NCBI GenBank assembly: GCA_964602985.1
Contig: CAZRTJ010000021.1
Span: forward strand, 1-62,899
Origin: CAYZJB01 sp964602985
GTDB lineage: Bacteria > CLD3 > SB21
Direction: 5' to 3'
DNA: 62,899 nucleotides
The translations under genes and the position numbers were made by a program. This document shows, one piece after another, positions 26,210 to 35,605 of this stretch. The notes below the pieces were generated by a model. It did no database searches. It worked only from the letters and a program-made list of their open reading frames with translations, and was not told the origin of the DNA. Positions within the stretch are counted from its first letter, which is position 1; every line of letters starts with the position of its first letter.

Positions 26210-26904
26210 TGCTGAGTCTCGCCGCCCTCCTCTGGGCGAGCCATCCGGATTCCTGCGTAGATCGTCTGACCGCCGCCATGGGGGGAGCAGAGCGGTGGAA
26301 TCGCATCCGGTATGTGGCGTTTGAGTTTGTCGTCGAGCGGGACGGAAAAGAAATTGCCCGTCATCGACATCTCTGGGATCGATGGTCGGGACGCTATCGA
26401 GTGGAAGGGAAGAACCGTTCCGGTCAATCGTACCGGATTTTGTTCGCTGATGTGAACACAAAAAGTGGAAGCGCCATCATCGATGGAACCGTTTGCGGCC
26501 AGGATTCGCTGAAGAAATTCCTGGAGTATGGATACGCACGATATATCAACGACACCTATTGGCTGCTCGCTCCGTGGAAGCTCAGGGATCCCGGAGTTTC
26601 CCTTCAGGTCGATGGCAATTGCCAACTCGCACTTTCGTTTGACGGTGTTGGGTTGACGCCCGGAGATCAATATTGGCTCACGTTGGATCACGGAAGCGGT
26701 CTGGTAACGCGATGGCGGTATCGATTGCAGGATGGAACGGAGGGCGAATTCGACTGGTCCCAGTGGGTGGAACGCGGGGGAGTGCGTTTTTGTGAAGTCA
26801 AGACGTCCTCGGATAGCCGCTCCGTCATTCGAACGGAAAAGGTGCGTGTTTTTAGCGATCTCGCGGAGGAGTCTTTCTCGCTGGAATCTTCTTTCCCAGA
26901 ATGA
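26206..26904 (+). CDS. Secreted LolA-like (DUF6503-like) protein
   Basis: 232 residues from the ATG that overlaps the previous stop. A short hydrophobic start (MMLSLAALLWA) precedes CVDRLTAAMGGAERWNRIRYVAFEF, a pattern shared with proteins carrying a LolA/LolB-like half-barrel that binds lipids or lipoproteins. The remaining strands (LWDRWSGRYRVEG, YWLLAPWKLRDPG, YWLTLDHGSGLVTRWRY) fit that fold. Function unknown. It overlaps aroE by 4 bases (26901-26904), so it lies in a lipoprotein-LolA-like-aroE chain. Confidence 0.65.
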   Translation: MMLSLAALLWASHPDSCVDRLTAAMGGAERWNRIRYVAFEFVVERDGKEIARHRHLWDRWSGRYRVEGKNRSGQSYRILFADVNTKSGSAIIDGTVCGQDSLKKFLEYGYARYINDTYWLLAPWKLRDPGVSLQVDGNCQLALSFDGVGLTPGDQYWLTLDHGSGLVTRWRYRLQDGTEGEFDWSQWVERGGVRFCEVKTSSDSRSVIRTEKVRVFSDLAEESFSLESSFPE

Positions 26905-27680
26905 CAGCCCGATACGGTTTGATCGGACATCCTGTCTCCCATTCCCTGTCCCCCCTCATTCACAACACCGCTTTCCTACAGGCGAACATCGATGCTGTGT
27001 ATGAAGCGGTCGATCTTCCCGAATTGCCGCGAGCGATCCCTCACGGATATGCCGGCTTCAATGTGACGGTTCCGTATAAGAAGGGCGTGTTTCGATGGCT
27101 GGACGCGATCGACGACACCGCACAGCGGGTGGGCGCTGTCAATACGATCGTGCGACGCGGGGATCACGCAGTCGGATACAATACGGACGTGACAGGATTT
27201 GTCCGGGCCGCCGAGCGTCATCGGACGCGGATCGATGGAGGTCGCGTGGCGATCCTGGGCGCGGGAGGCGCGGCTCGTGCGGTCGTGGCGGGGCTGATGA
27301 CGCAATTTCATCCGCGGGAGATCAGGGTGGTCAATCGAACGGAGGGAAGGGCGCGTGAGTTGATCGGGCGTTTTGGCGACCCGCGCCTGCGAGTGGGGCA
27401 GGGCGAAGGTGTATTTGATGCCGTGATTCAAACAACATCGGTGGGACTCCAGGACGATTCTCTGCCGATCGATGAACGAATTCTAGCCGATCATCCTCTC
27501 GTGATGGATCTGATCTACCATCGGGAAACGGCTTTTCTCAAGACCGCGCGCGCGGCGGGATGTGAAACGCAGGACGGTCTCGAGATGCTGATTGCGCAGG
27601 CGGCCGACTCCTTTCGATTGTGGACGGGTTTGGAAATGCCTTTGGACGAAGTTCGACTCGTGTTGCACTCCTCGCGCTGA
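26901..27680 (+). CDS. aroE: Shikimate dehydrogenase
   Basis: 259 residues. It reduces 3-dehydroshikimate to shikimate with NADPH in aromatic amino-acid synthesis. Family motifs are GLIGHPVSHSLSPLIHNTAF, NVTVPYK (the catalytic Lys), GAVNTIV, the nucleotide-binding GAGGAARAVVAGL, and the C-terminal GLEMLIAQAADSFRLWTG. The start overlaps the stop of the LolA-like gene. No other aro genes are nearby. Confidence 0.95.
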   Translation: MTARYGLIGHPVSHSLSPLIHNTAFLQANIDAVYEAVDLPELPRAIPHGYAGFNVTVPYKKGVFRWLDAIDDTAQRVGAVNTIVRRGDHAVGYNTDVTGFVRAAERHRTRIDGGRVAILGAGGAARAVVAGLMTQFHPREIRVVNRTEGRARELIGRFGDPRLRVGQGEGVFDAVIQTTSVGLQDDSLPIDERILADHPLVMDLIYHRETAFLKTARAAGCETQDGLEMLIAQAADSFRLWTGLEMPLDEVRLVLHSSR

Positions 27681-27776
27681 ATGTCCCGATTCATCCAGTT
27701 GCCGACCCAAGACGCAGACTGAATCCACGTTTCCGACAGTCTCCCAAACTATTTGCCCCGTTTTTTTTTCGTTGTC

Positions 27777-27805
27777 TTGCATAGACTACGCGAGGATGTT
27801 ATATT
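27777..27805 (+). promoter_or_regulatory. Promoter for the AMMECR1-family gene
   Basis: -35 TTGCAT, 17-base spacer, -10 TATATT. Predicted transcription start near 27812, just ahead of the ribosome site AAGGAG (27818-27823). Confidence 0.55.
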
Positions 27806-27830
27806 CCCCTGGTTCTCAAGGAGTACGACG

Positions 27831-28376
27831 ACGCTTAGCGACGAAGAAAAACAGATTCTTCTGCAGGTCGCTCGGAAGTCCATCGAAGCGAATCTCAAAG
27901 GACAGCGCGTCGAGTTGCCTCCCGAAAACGAACGGTCTCCTTTTCTGAAGACTCCATGTGGAGCGTTTTGCACGTTGGAAGTACACGGTCAATTGCGCGG
28001 TTGCATTGGCATCGTCGAAGCGCGGGAGGCGCTGTTGGATACGGTTTCGTATTGTGCGATCAGTGCGTCAAGCCGGGATGACCGATTTGAACCAGTCAGG
28101 CCGAGCGAGATGAGCGAGGTTCGCATCGAGCTTTCCGTTCTTTCGCCGCTGTGGAAAATCGAATCGCCATCGGAAATCGAGGTCGGTCATCACGGAATCA
28201 TGATCTTCTCCGGATATCATCAGGGTCTTCTGTTGCCGCAAGTCGCGGTCGAACACGGATGGGACCGGATCACCTTCCTGGAGCAGACTTGTCGCAAGGC
28301 GTTCCTTCCCAAAGACGCATGGAAATGGGCCGAGACGTCGATCAAAATCTTCACAGCAGAAGTCTTTCACGAATGA
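27831..28376 (+). CDS. AMMECR1-domain protein with apparent ACG start codon
   Basis: 181 residues, the usual size. The family core is visible: GAFCTLEVHGQLRGCIG (the invariant LRGCIG), SSRDDRFEPVRPSEM, the IELSVLSP strand, and LLPQVAVEHGWD, ending with CRKAFLPKDAW. AMMECR1 proteins often occur beside Memo or radical-SAM genes; their function is unclear. No ATG, GTG or TTG exists between the promoter and the first conserved residues. The strong ribosome site AAGGAG is seven bases from an ACG codon at 27831, which sits exactly where homologues have Met (xLSDEEKQILL). The in-frame TTG codons at 27753 and 27777 are upstream of the predicted transcript. Confidence 0.8.
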   Translation, partial: TLSDEEKQILLQVARKSIEANLKGQRVELPPENERSPFLKTPCGAFCTLEVHGQLRGCIGIVEAREALLDTVSYCAISASSRDDRFEPVRPSEMSEVRIELSVLSPLWKIESPSEIEVGHHGIMIFSGYHQGLLLPQVAVEHGWDRITFLEQTCRKAFLPKDAWKWAETSIKIFTAEVFHE

Positions 28377-28467
28377 ATGTTCGACGCTTACCGGAGAGTT
28401 CGCACCGGAATACAGAAAATCAAACTTGTTTTACCATCCATTCAATCTCCACGTTACGGAGTGTGTC

Positions 28468-31400
28468 ATGAGAACCCTATGCATGTTGCTACTTGCCGTT
28501 CTGCCCGTCTGGGCGCAGGAAACCGTCATGGACGACGATTTCAATAACAACACGAACAATTGGTACACCGGTCGTACAGGGGAGTACGATTACAGCGTCC
28601 AAAACGGAGTCTACCGAATGGAAGCGTTCGGTGGTTCGGAGTGGTCTCTCTTTAAGGACGTAGGCCTGTACACATGGGATAATTTCAGTTTTGAAGCCGT
28701 TCTGACCAAGCGCAGCGGAGTCAACAACTACGCGTACGGACTTCTCTGGGGCTATCAGGACACGGATAACAAATACGTGTATGGCATCAGCGGCGACGGA
28801 CATTTCATGTACGGCAAGTTTGACGGCGGCACGTGGAAGCTGATCAAGGAATGGACAAAAACTGACAACGTGAACCAAAACGATGCGCGGAACGTTCTCC
28901 GGATCGCGCGCGTAGGATCGACACTGAAACTGTACATCAACGACGCGGAAGTCTATTCAGGGCCGTGGGAGACGCCCAAAGCATCAAAAGTTGGATTTCT
29001 TTTCCGGAATCCAATGGTCGTCGAGGTCGATCGAATTACCGTCCAACGAATCACGTCCTTTTCGACAGCCTCCAAGTCCCGTCAGCTGGCGTCCGGCGAC
29101 GTGAGCGCATACCTCAGCAAGACCATTACCAATCAACTCTCTGGTGACTACGTCCGTTGCGGGGCGATTTCGCCGGACGGACAACTCTTTGCCCTGGGCG
29201 CGGGTACCAGTACGTTGAAGATATTCAACACCAACGATGGAAGTTTTGTCAAGTCGCTGACCGGTCACACGAGCTGGATGAACGGGCTGGCGTGGAGTTA
29301 CGATGGGACGAAAATTGCCAGTGCGAGCTCGGACAACACGATCCGCATTTGGAGTGTGTCGGGCGGATACACGACGCAGACGATTTCCAATACATTCACG
29401 GATCATACGCTGTGCGTGGCATTCAGTCCGGATGGCCGGTACGTGGCGGCCGGCGGATACGAAACGGTCGTGAAAGTGTACGACGTGAATTCGGGCAGTC
29501 TGGTCCGAACATTGTACGGCTTGAAAGGAAACGTGTGGAGCGTTCGATTCACGGATGATGGGCGCTCTCTCGTCGGCGGAGATGCGTCAGGCAATCTTCA
29601 GGTCTGGGAAACCTCTTCATGGTCGGCGACGAAAACCGCCTACCATTCGGGAACCATTTCCCATATCACCTTTACGGCCGATGGGACGAAGATGATTACA
29701 TCGTCTGCGGGGAGCAATGCGAAGATCTGGAGTTGGCCATCGCTGAAGGAGGTGAATACGCTGACCCACTCGGACAAAGTCTGGTCATCGGCCGTCATTC
29801 CAGGCGATCGGTTCGTAGCCACGGCCAGTTGGGACAAGTCGGTGAAGATCTGGGATATGGCTAGCGGGACGGCGAAACAAACGTTGTCGGGCCACACGGG
29901 CAATGTCTGCATCGTGCTGGCGAGTTCTGACGGCACGCGGCTCATCAGCGCCGGTGACGACAACACGATCAGAGTGTGGAATCTGAGCGGCGCTTCCGGA
30001 GGACAACTGGCGCAGGGCGGCGGCCCCTTCGATGTTACGCTGAACAAGACGGTTAGTTATGAGTTGTCCGGTGACTACAATCGCGGCGGCGCCATCAATT
30101 CGGACGGAAGCAAATTTGCGATCGGCGGTAAGGACGGCCTGCTGAAGGTGTTTTCATCTTCCGGCAGCCTGTTACACACCCTTCGAGGTCACAGTTCATG
30201 GGTCAATGCGGTGTCCTTCAGCGGACGAGACATTCTCGCCAGCGGATGTTCCGACAAATCGATCCGGATATGGAACACGGCGACGGGATCTTTGACACGC
30301 ACGATCAACACCGCGGGGGACATCATCGCGATGGCGATTTCGGCCGATGGTCGATGGGTCGCCGGGGGTGGATTCGGCAAGGACGTCACCGTCTACGACG
30401 CCAACACCGGTTCCTTGATCCGCGCTCTCTCCGGTCATACCGGAAGCATCTGGGGAATGCAGTTCAGTCCGGACGGCCGATACCTCTTGTCCGGAGACGG
30501 TGATGGGAATATCAAAGTCTGGAACACATCGAGTTGGTCACTCGAGAGAACGGCCTTTCAATCGGGTTGGGTGACACACTTCGAGTTTACGAAGGACGGC
30601 CAGAAAGTCGTCAGTACCAGTTATGGCAATACCGTGAAGGTCTGGAGTTTTCCGTCCATGAGCGAATTGCGCTCGATGTCCCACACGAGCAATGTGTGGA
30701 TGGCGGCGTTATCGCCCGATGACAAATACATCTTCTCTGGCGGTGCGGACAACGTGGTCCGCGTGTGGGAATTGGCAACTGGATCCAGCGTGAAGACGTT
30801 GTCCGGTCACACCAAGAATGTCGGTGTGGTCCTGGCGTCCTCGGATGGGCGGCAACTGGTATCGGCGTCGGACGACAACACGATCAAGTTATGGAACGTC
30901 TCCGGCGTCGGGCAGCAGGCGGCCTTGGGCACGGTCCTGTCGTCTCTCGGTGGAGGAGCGTTCGACGTATCGCTTCAGAAGACCGTCAGCTATGAGTTGT
31001 CCGGCGAGTACAATCGCGGGGGCGCCATGAATGCGGACGGCTCCAAGTTTGCGATCGGCGGGAAGGGCGGTTTGCTGAAGGTGTTTTCATCGACGGGTAC
31101 GATGTTGCGCTCGCTCACCGGTCACACCTCCTGGGTGAATGGACTGTCGTTCTATGGCAATGACCTCCTCGCGAGCGGTTGCAGCGATAAGACGGTCCGG
31201 ATCTGGAATGTCTCTTCGGGAACGCTTCTGCGCACCATCCAGACGAGCAATGATGTCATCAGTGTGGCGTATAGTCCGGACGGCCGATACGTAGCCGCCG
31301 GAGATTTCGGACAGCTGGTGACCGTCTACGACGCGAACACCGGCGCGCTGGTCCGGACGTTGTACGGACATACCGGTACGATTTGGGGAATGAAATTCAG

Positions 31401-34400
31401 CCCGGATGGACGATATCTGGCAAGCGGCGACGCCAACGGCAATATTAAGATCTGGAGCACGTCAAGCTGGACGGTTGAGAAAACAGCGTTTCAGTCCGGT
31501 TGGATTACCCATTTTGCATTCTCGAAGGACGGGCAGAAAGTGGTCAGCACCAGCTATGGCAACACCGTCAAGGTTTGGAATTTCCCGTCGATGGTGGAAG
31601 CCCGGTCCATGAGCCACACCGACCATGTGTGGATGGCGACCCTATCGGCGGACAATAAGTATGTTTTCTCCAGTGGTGCGGACAACATGATTCGCGTCTG
31701 GGATATGGAATCCGGTTCCAGCGTCAAGAACGTCTCGGGTCACACGAAGAATGTTGCCATCGTCCTGTTGTCTCCGGACGGCAAGAACCTCGTGTCCGCC
31801 TCCGATGACAATACGATCAAACTGTGGACCGTGAGCGGCATCGGCGCCGGCGGCGGTGTCGTGTATGAACAGCAGGGCGGAGGCGGAAAGATCCTCAAGG
31901 TCGCCAAGGATGGATCGGGTCAATACTCCAGCATTTCCGCGGCCATCACAGCGGCCGGATCGGGCGACGAGATCAAGATCAAAGCGGGCACGTACTATGA
32001 AAGCAATCTCTCGGTGACAAAAAGCAATGTGCGCTTGACCGGAGACGGCGCATCCTCCACGATCGTGGATGGTGGCGGGCAAAGCAAGATCCTGGAAGTT
32101 CGCGACACCAAAGGCGTGGTGATCAGCGGCCTGACGTTCAAGAACTCGACCGGTTCCGCCGGGGCCATCCAGTTCAACAAGGCCGACGTGACGTTTACGA
32201 ACAACGTCGTACGGGATAATCAGAACTACGGCATCTATATCTGGAGCAACAAGCCGGTCATCACGAACAATGTGTTCTACAACAATTGCGGCGGGCAGTA
32301 TGCCAAGGAAGAAGACGCCATCGCGTTGAACGGTTCCTCGCCTGTGATCAAGAATAACATCTTCTATAACAACAACGGCGGAAGCGCCATCGACAATGAA
32401 GGAAGTGCATATCCCACGATCACGTTTAACATCATCTATAACTCCGGTCAGGCGTTCAAACGGTGCTACGGAGGCGAAGGCAATCTCTTCGTAGATCCCG
32501 TATTGAATACATCGGACTTCACGGTCCGTTCCGGATCGCCTGCGATGGGTGCGGGCGAGTACGGGTCCACGATCGGGTTGATTACGACAGGCGGCGGAAC
32601 GAAGATCGAAAGCCTGGCCGCCGTCGACGCTACGTTGACCAAGACGATCTACGGTCACACGGACAAAGTCCGTGCGGTAGCGTTTTCGCCCAGTGGCACG
32701 CTGGCCAGCGGCGGAGGCGGAGGAGAGATCATCCTGTGGGATGCCAGCGGCAACAAGATCCGCTCGATCACCGGCCACACGAGTTGGGTCAATGGACTCG
32801 CATTCAGCCCGTCCGGGAACACCCTGGCATCGGCCAGCAGCGATAAGAATGCCATGGTCTGGAACGTCTCCGGCGGCTATGAGATGCAGAAGATGACCGG
32901 CCACACGGACCTGGTCGTACCCGTGCAGTACAGCCCCAATGGCCGGACCATCGCCACTGGCTCGTTTGATCAATCGGTGAAGATTTGGGATGCCTCGAGC
33001 GGTACACTCGTGTCGACTTTGTCCGGCCACAAGTCCAGTCTGTGGGGCATGGCCTTCAGCGGTGACGGAAATTTGCTGGCCACCGGCGATACGGATGGAG
33101 AAATCCGACTGTGGAATGCCACAACGTGGACTTTTGTCCGCAAGATGAACACGTCGACGGATACGTGGATCAACGGGCTGGCCTTCTCGTCGGACGGAAA
33201 ATATCTGTATGCCGGACAGTATGATAATCAGATTACGGTGTGGGACGTCGCCACCGGAGTCCTCGTCAGAACTCTCTTTGGCCACTCCGACCACGTGTGG
33301 ACATTGGCGCTCAGTCCGGACGGCAAAGTCCTGGCCTCGGGAAGCGCGGACAAAACCGTCAAGCTGTGGGACCTGACAACGTACAAGCTGATCAAGACCT
33401 TGAGCGGTCCTACAGAAGAGGTTTTCAGCGTGAGTTTCAGCAATGACGGTACGAAATTGGCCGCCTCCTCCGATGATAAGAATGTATACTTGTACACGGT
33501 CAAAGGAGTTAGCGGCAAGAAGACAGAAGTAATCGTCGAAGAGGTGAAGGCTCTGCCACCCTATCTGACGTCGACGGCTCAGTTTGCCGATGCGGACGGC
33601 GACAGATTGCTGAAAGCCGGAGAGAGCGGCAAGGTCACTCTGACGGTGCGAAACACCGGCAAAGGTCCGGCTCAGGGCGTCACGGCAAAATTCAGTGTGA
33701 CGCAGGGGTCGCTGGGCATGTTCCTCGGATCGCCGACTGTCTATATTGGTGAAATTCTGCCGGGGGGTGAGAAGACGGTTTCCACAAATGTCGATGCGTC
33801 GGAAGACGTGTTGACGCAGACCGTCAGTGTCAAAGCGGAGGCGACGGAGAAAAACGGATTTGGTGCGGATGCCATCGTAATCAATCTGAATACGCGTGCC
33901 AGCGATCCGCCGCTCTTGTCGATGAGCAAGTATGTGTTACGGGATGATGGCAGCGGCCAGAGTCAGGGAAATGGCGACGGCGTTATTCAGAAGAAAGAAA
34001 CGATTGAGATGACTGTATTTGTTCGCAATGGCGGACAGGGCACAGCCTCGGACGTCAAACTGGTGCTGAAATCATCCGATCCCGGAGTGATGATCAGCCA
34101 GGGCACGGTAACCCTTGGCGAATTACTGCCCAGCGGCGAGAAGAAAGGAGTTCTCGTCTTTGCCGTGAGCGGGAATTACAGTCCGCTGAGTCCACGCCTG
34201 CCCTTGACCCTGGAAGTCACGGAGAAGCGCTCAAAATTCAACAAGTTCGAAGATCTCGGTCTCAATCTCGATCAATCCTATCGCAAGGAGGTGGTCGTCG
34301 ACGCGGGATCGAACTTCCGGCAGGATCTGAATGTCAACATCAAGGATCGGGTGGATAAGGCCGTGTCCGACATGAACACCGTGATTTCAAAGACGGCCGG

Positions 34401-35409
34401 AAGTTACGCGGATCTGGAGTTGCCGGAGCGTGACAATGTGTATGCGGTCATCATCGGCATCAGCGATTACAAGAGCAAGGACGTTCCGGCATTGCCCTAC
34501 GCGATCAATGATGCGTCGAGCATGTATGCGCTGTTGACCAACAACATCACAGGCGGAATACCCAAGTCGAACATCAAATTCCTCGCCGGACCGGATGCGA
34601 CGCTCACAGAGATCAAGGTCTCCCTCGGTTGGTTGGTCAATCAGGGTATGGATGATGAGAGTGCGGTTCTGATCTTCTACTATTCCGGACATGGAGCGCC
34701 GGAACAAGACGATCAGGGGAACGTGCGAACGGCTTATCTGATCCCATACGACGGCCAGCCCAAATTTCTCGCCGAGACCGGAATCGGGGTCGACTACCTT
34801 CAGCAGGAACTCGGCAAGGTGAAGGCGAAAAACGTCTTTGTAGCAATGGACGCATGTTTTACGGGGTCGGGACGTTCCTTCATGAAGCAAGGCGCGCGTG
34901 GGATCAATCTCGTGCCGAAGGAAATTCTCAAAGATGCAGGCGAAGGCAAAGTTTTCATGACGGCCGCCGCCAATGACCAGTCTGCCTTCGATGATCCGGA
35001 GAACAAACACGGACTCTTCACGACCTTTCTTTTGGAAGCGTTGTCAGGCAAAGGGGACGGGGACGATGAAATAGGCAACAATGACGGCTGGGTCACGTCG
35101 AATGAGGTCTTCGGGTATCTCAAAGATCGCGTGGTGCGGGGAGCGCGCAAACTGGAAAACGTGAAACAGGAACCGCAGATGATCGGATCCGGACAAGTCC
35201 GATTGACGCGCACATTCCAGAAGAAAGCCGGCTCCATGACTTTCCAGGACAAGAAAACGAAATTGTCCAAGGCGTTCAATGCGGGATCGATCAACATGGA
35301 CCAGTACGCCAAAGCGCTGAACGAAATCAAACTCAATTCAGAAAGTCAGACGCTGAAGGACTTTCTGGGCGGCAAGATCGATGCCGTGAAGTTTGGGCAG
35401 TCGTATTGA
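28468..35409 (+). CDS. Giant secreted WD40/beta-helix protein with C-terminal caspase domain
   Basis: 2313 residues with signal peptide (MRTLCMLLLAVLPVWAQ). Approximate domains: 20-190 jelly roll (LamG/3-keto-disaccharide-hydrolase-like); 225-508 first WD40 propeller; 531-813 second; 841-1125 third; 1142-1365 right-handed beta-helix (GQYSSISAAITAAGSGDEIK, IVDGGGQSKIL); 1388-1683 fourth propeller; 1692-1808 and 1813-1925 two CARDB-like Ig domains (TLTVRNTGKGPAQGV; MTVFVRNGGQGTASDV); 1990-2250 peptidase C14 caspase fold with His2075 (YYSGHGAPE) and Cys2130 (VAMDACFTGSG). A short tail (KLSKAFNAGSINMDQYAKAL) resembles a SHOCT helix pair. It has no T9SS sorting domain. It may be a periplasmic or extracellular caspase-like protease held in a propeller scaffold. 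A strong terminator follows. Confidence 0.93.
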   Translation: MRTLCMLLLAVLPVWAQETVMDDDFNNNTNNWYTGRTGEYDYSVQNGVYRMEAFGGSEWSLFKDVGLYTWDNFSFEAVLTKRSGVNNYAYGLLWGYQDTDNKYVYGISGDGHFMYGKFDGGTWKLIKEWTKTDNVNQNDARNVLRIARVGSTLKLYINDAEVYSGPWETPKASKVGFLFRNPMVVEVDRITVQRITSFSTASKSRQLASGDVSAYLSKTITNQLSGDYVRCGAISPDGQLFALGAGTSTLKIFNTNDGSFVKSLTGHTSWMNGLAWSYDGTKIASASSDNTIRIWSVSGGYTTQTISNTFTDHTLCVAFSPDGRYVAAGGYETVVKVYDVNSGSLVRTLYGLKGNVWSVRFTDDGRSLVGGDASGNLQVWETSSWSATKTAYHSGTISHITFTADGTKMITSSAGSNAKIWSWPSLKEVNTLTHSDKVWSSAVIPGDRFVATASWDKSVKIWDMASGTAKQTLSGHTGNVCIVLASSDGTRLISAGDDNTIRVWNLSGASGGQLAQGGGPFDVTLNKTVSYELSGDYNRGGAINSDGSKFAIGGKDGLLKVFSSSGSLLHTLRGHSSWVNAVSFSGRDILASGCSDKSIRIWNTATGSLTRTINTAGDIIAMAISADGRWVAGGGFGKDVTVYDANTGSLIRALSGHTGSIWGMQFSPDGRYLLSGDGDGNIKVWNTSSWSLERTAFQSGWVTHFEFTKDGQKVVSTSYGNTVKVWSFPSMSELRSMSHTSNVWMAALSPDDKYIFSGGADNVVRVWELATGSSVKTLSGHTKNVGVVLASSDGRQLVSASDDNTIKLWNVSGVGQQAALGTVLSSLGGGAFDVSLQKTVSYELSGEYNRGGAMNADGSKFAIGGKGGLLKVFSSTGTMLRSLTGHTSWVNGLSFYGNDLLASGCSDKTVRIWNVSSGTLLRTIQTSNDVISVAYSPDGRYVAAGDFGQLVTVYDANTGALVRTLYGHTGTIWGMKFSPDGRYLASGDANGNIKIWSTSSWTVEKTAFQSGWITHFAFSKDGQKVVSTSYGNTVKVWNFPSMVEARSMSHTDHVWMATLSADNKYVFSSGADNMIRVWDMESGSSVKNVSGHTKNVAIVLLSPDGKNLVSASDDNTIKLWTVSGIGAGGGVVYEQQGGGGKILKVAKDGSGQYSSISAAITAAGSGDEIKIKAGTYYESNLSVTKSNVRLTGDGASSTIVDGGGQSKILEVRDTKGVVISGLTFKNSTGSAGAIQFNKADVTFTNNVVRDNQNYGIYIWSNKPVITNNVFYNNCGGQYAKEEDAIALNGSSPVIKNNIFYNNNGGSAIDNEGSAYPTITFNIIYNSGQAFKRCYGGEGNLFVDPVLNTSDFTVRSGSPAMGAGEYGSTIGLITTGGGTKIESLAAVDATLTKTIYGHTDKVRAVAFSPSGTLASGGGGGEIILWDASGNKIRSITGHTSWVNGLAFSPSGNTLASASSDKNAMVWNVSGGYEMQKMTGHTDLVVPVQYSPNGRTIATGSFDQSVKIWDASSGTLVSTLSGHKSSLWGMAFSGDGNLLATGDTDGEIRLWNATTWTFVRKMNTSTDTWINGLAFSSDGKYLYAGQYDNQITVWDVATGVLVRTLFGHSDHVWTLALSPDGKVLASGSADKTVKLWDLTTYKLIKTLSGPTEEVFSVSFSNDGTKLAASSDDKNVYLYTVKGVSGKKTEVIVEEVKALPPYLTSTAQFADADGDRLLKAGESGKVTLTVRNTGKGPAQGVTAKFSVTQGSLGMFLGSPTVYIGEILPGGEKTVSTNVDASEDVLTQTVSVKAEATEKNGFGADAIVINLNTRASDPPLLSMSKYVLRDDGSGQSQGNGDGVIQKKETIEMTVFVRNGGQGTASDVKLVLKSSDPGVMISQGTVTLGELLPSGEKKGVLVFAVSGNYSPLSPRLPLTLEVTEKRSKFNKFEDLGLNLDQSYRKEVVVDAGSNFRQDLNVNIKDRVDKAVSDMNTVISKTAGSYADLELPERDNVYAVIIGISDYKSKDVPALPYAINDASSMYALLTNNITGGIPKSNIKFLAGPDATLTEIKVSLGWLVNQGMDDESAVLIFYYSGHGAPEQDDQGNVRTAYLIPYDGQPKFLAETGIGVDYLQQELGKVKAKNVFVAMDACFTGSGRSFMKQGARGINLVPKEILKDAGEGKVFMTAAANDQSAFDDPENKHGLFTTFLLEALSGKGDGDDEIGNNDGWVTSNEVFGYLKDRVVRGARKLENVKQEPQMIGSGQVRLTRTFQKKAGSMTFQDKKTKLSKAFNAGSINMDQYAKALNEIKLNSESQTLKDFLGGKIDAVKFGQSY

Positions 35410-35435
35410 CGACATACGGAGCGTGAGGGGAGAGG

Positions 35436-35463
35436 AAAGGCGGCCAGATGGCCGCCTTTTTTT
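35436..35463 (+). terminator. Rho-independent terminator after the caspase gene
   Basis: A 10-bp stem (AAAGGCGGCC with GGCCGCCTTT), loop AGAT, followed by four more T residues. Confidence 0.92.
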
Positions 35464-35605
35464 GGTGGAATGGCATCCAATTTCAGGTATTTTGATTGCC
35501 CTTCCACTCGCATGCGGAGGGACGCGCCCATGGATGGAGCCCTTGGGTGTAGAGAACAAGAGTCGACACGTAGTATTTGGATCTAGCACTTTCATAAGGA
35601 AACCC

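Noticed and set aside
31642..33294. 550-codon open frame on the minus strand
   Set aside because: It is the reverse shadow of the third propeller, beta-helix and fourth propeller of the giant protein; its repeats only mirror the WD40 repeats.
29140..33515. Regularly spaced repeats suggestive of a CRISPR array
   Set aside because: The repeats are in frame, diverged and encode WD40 blades; there are no constant direct repeats with unique spacers and no cas genes.
28468..35409. T9SS sorting domain on the caspase protein
   Set aside because: The C-terminus after the caspase fold is a short helical tail (KLSKAFNAGSINMDQYAKAL), without NYPNPFNP-type sequence.
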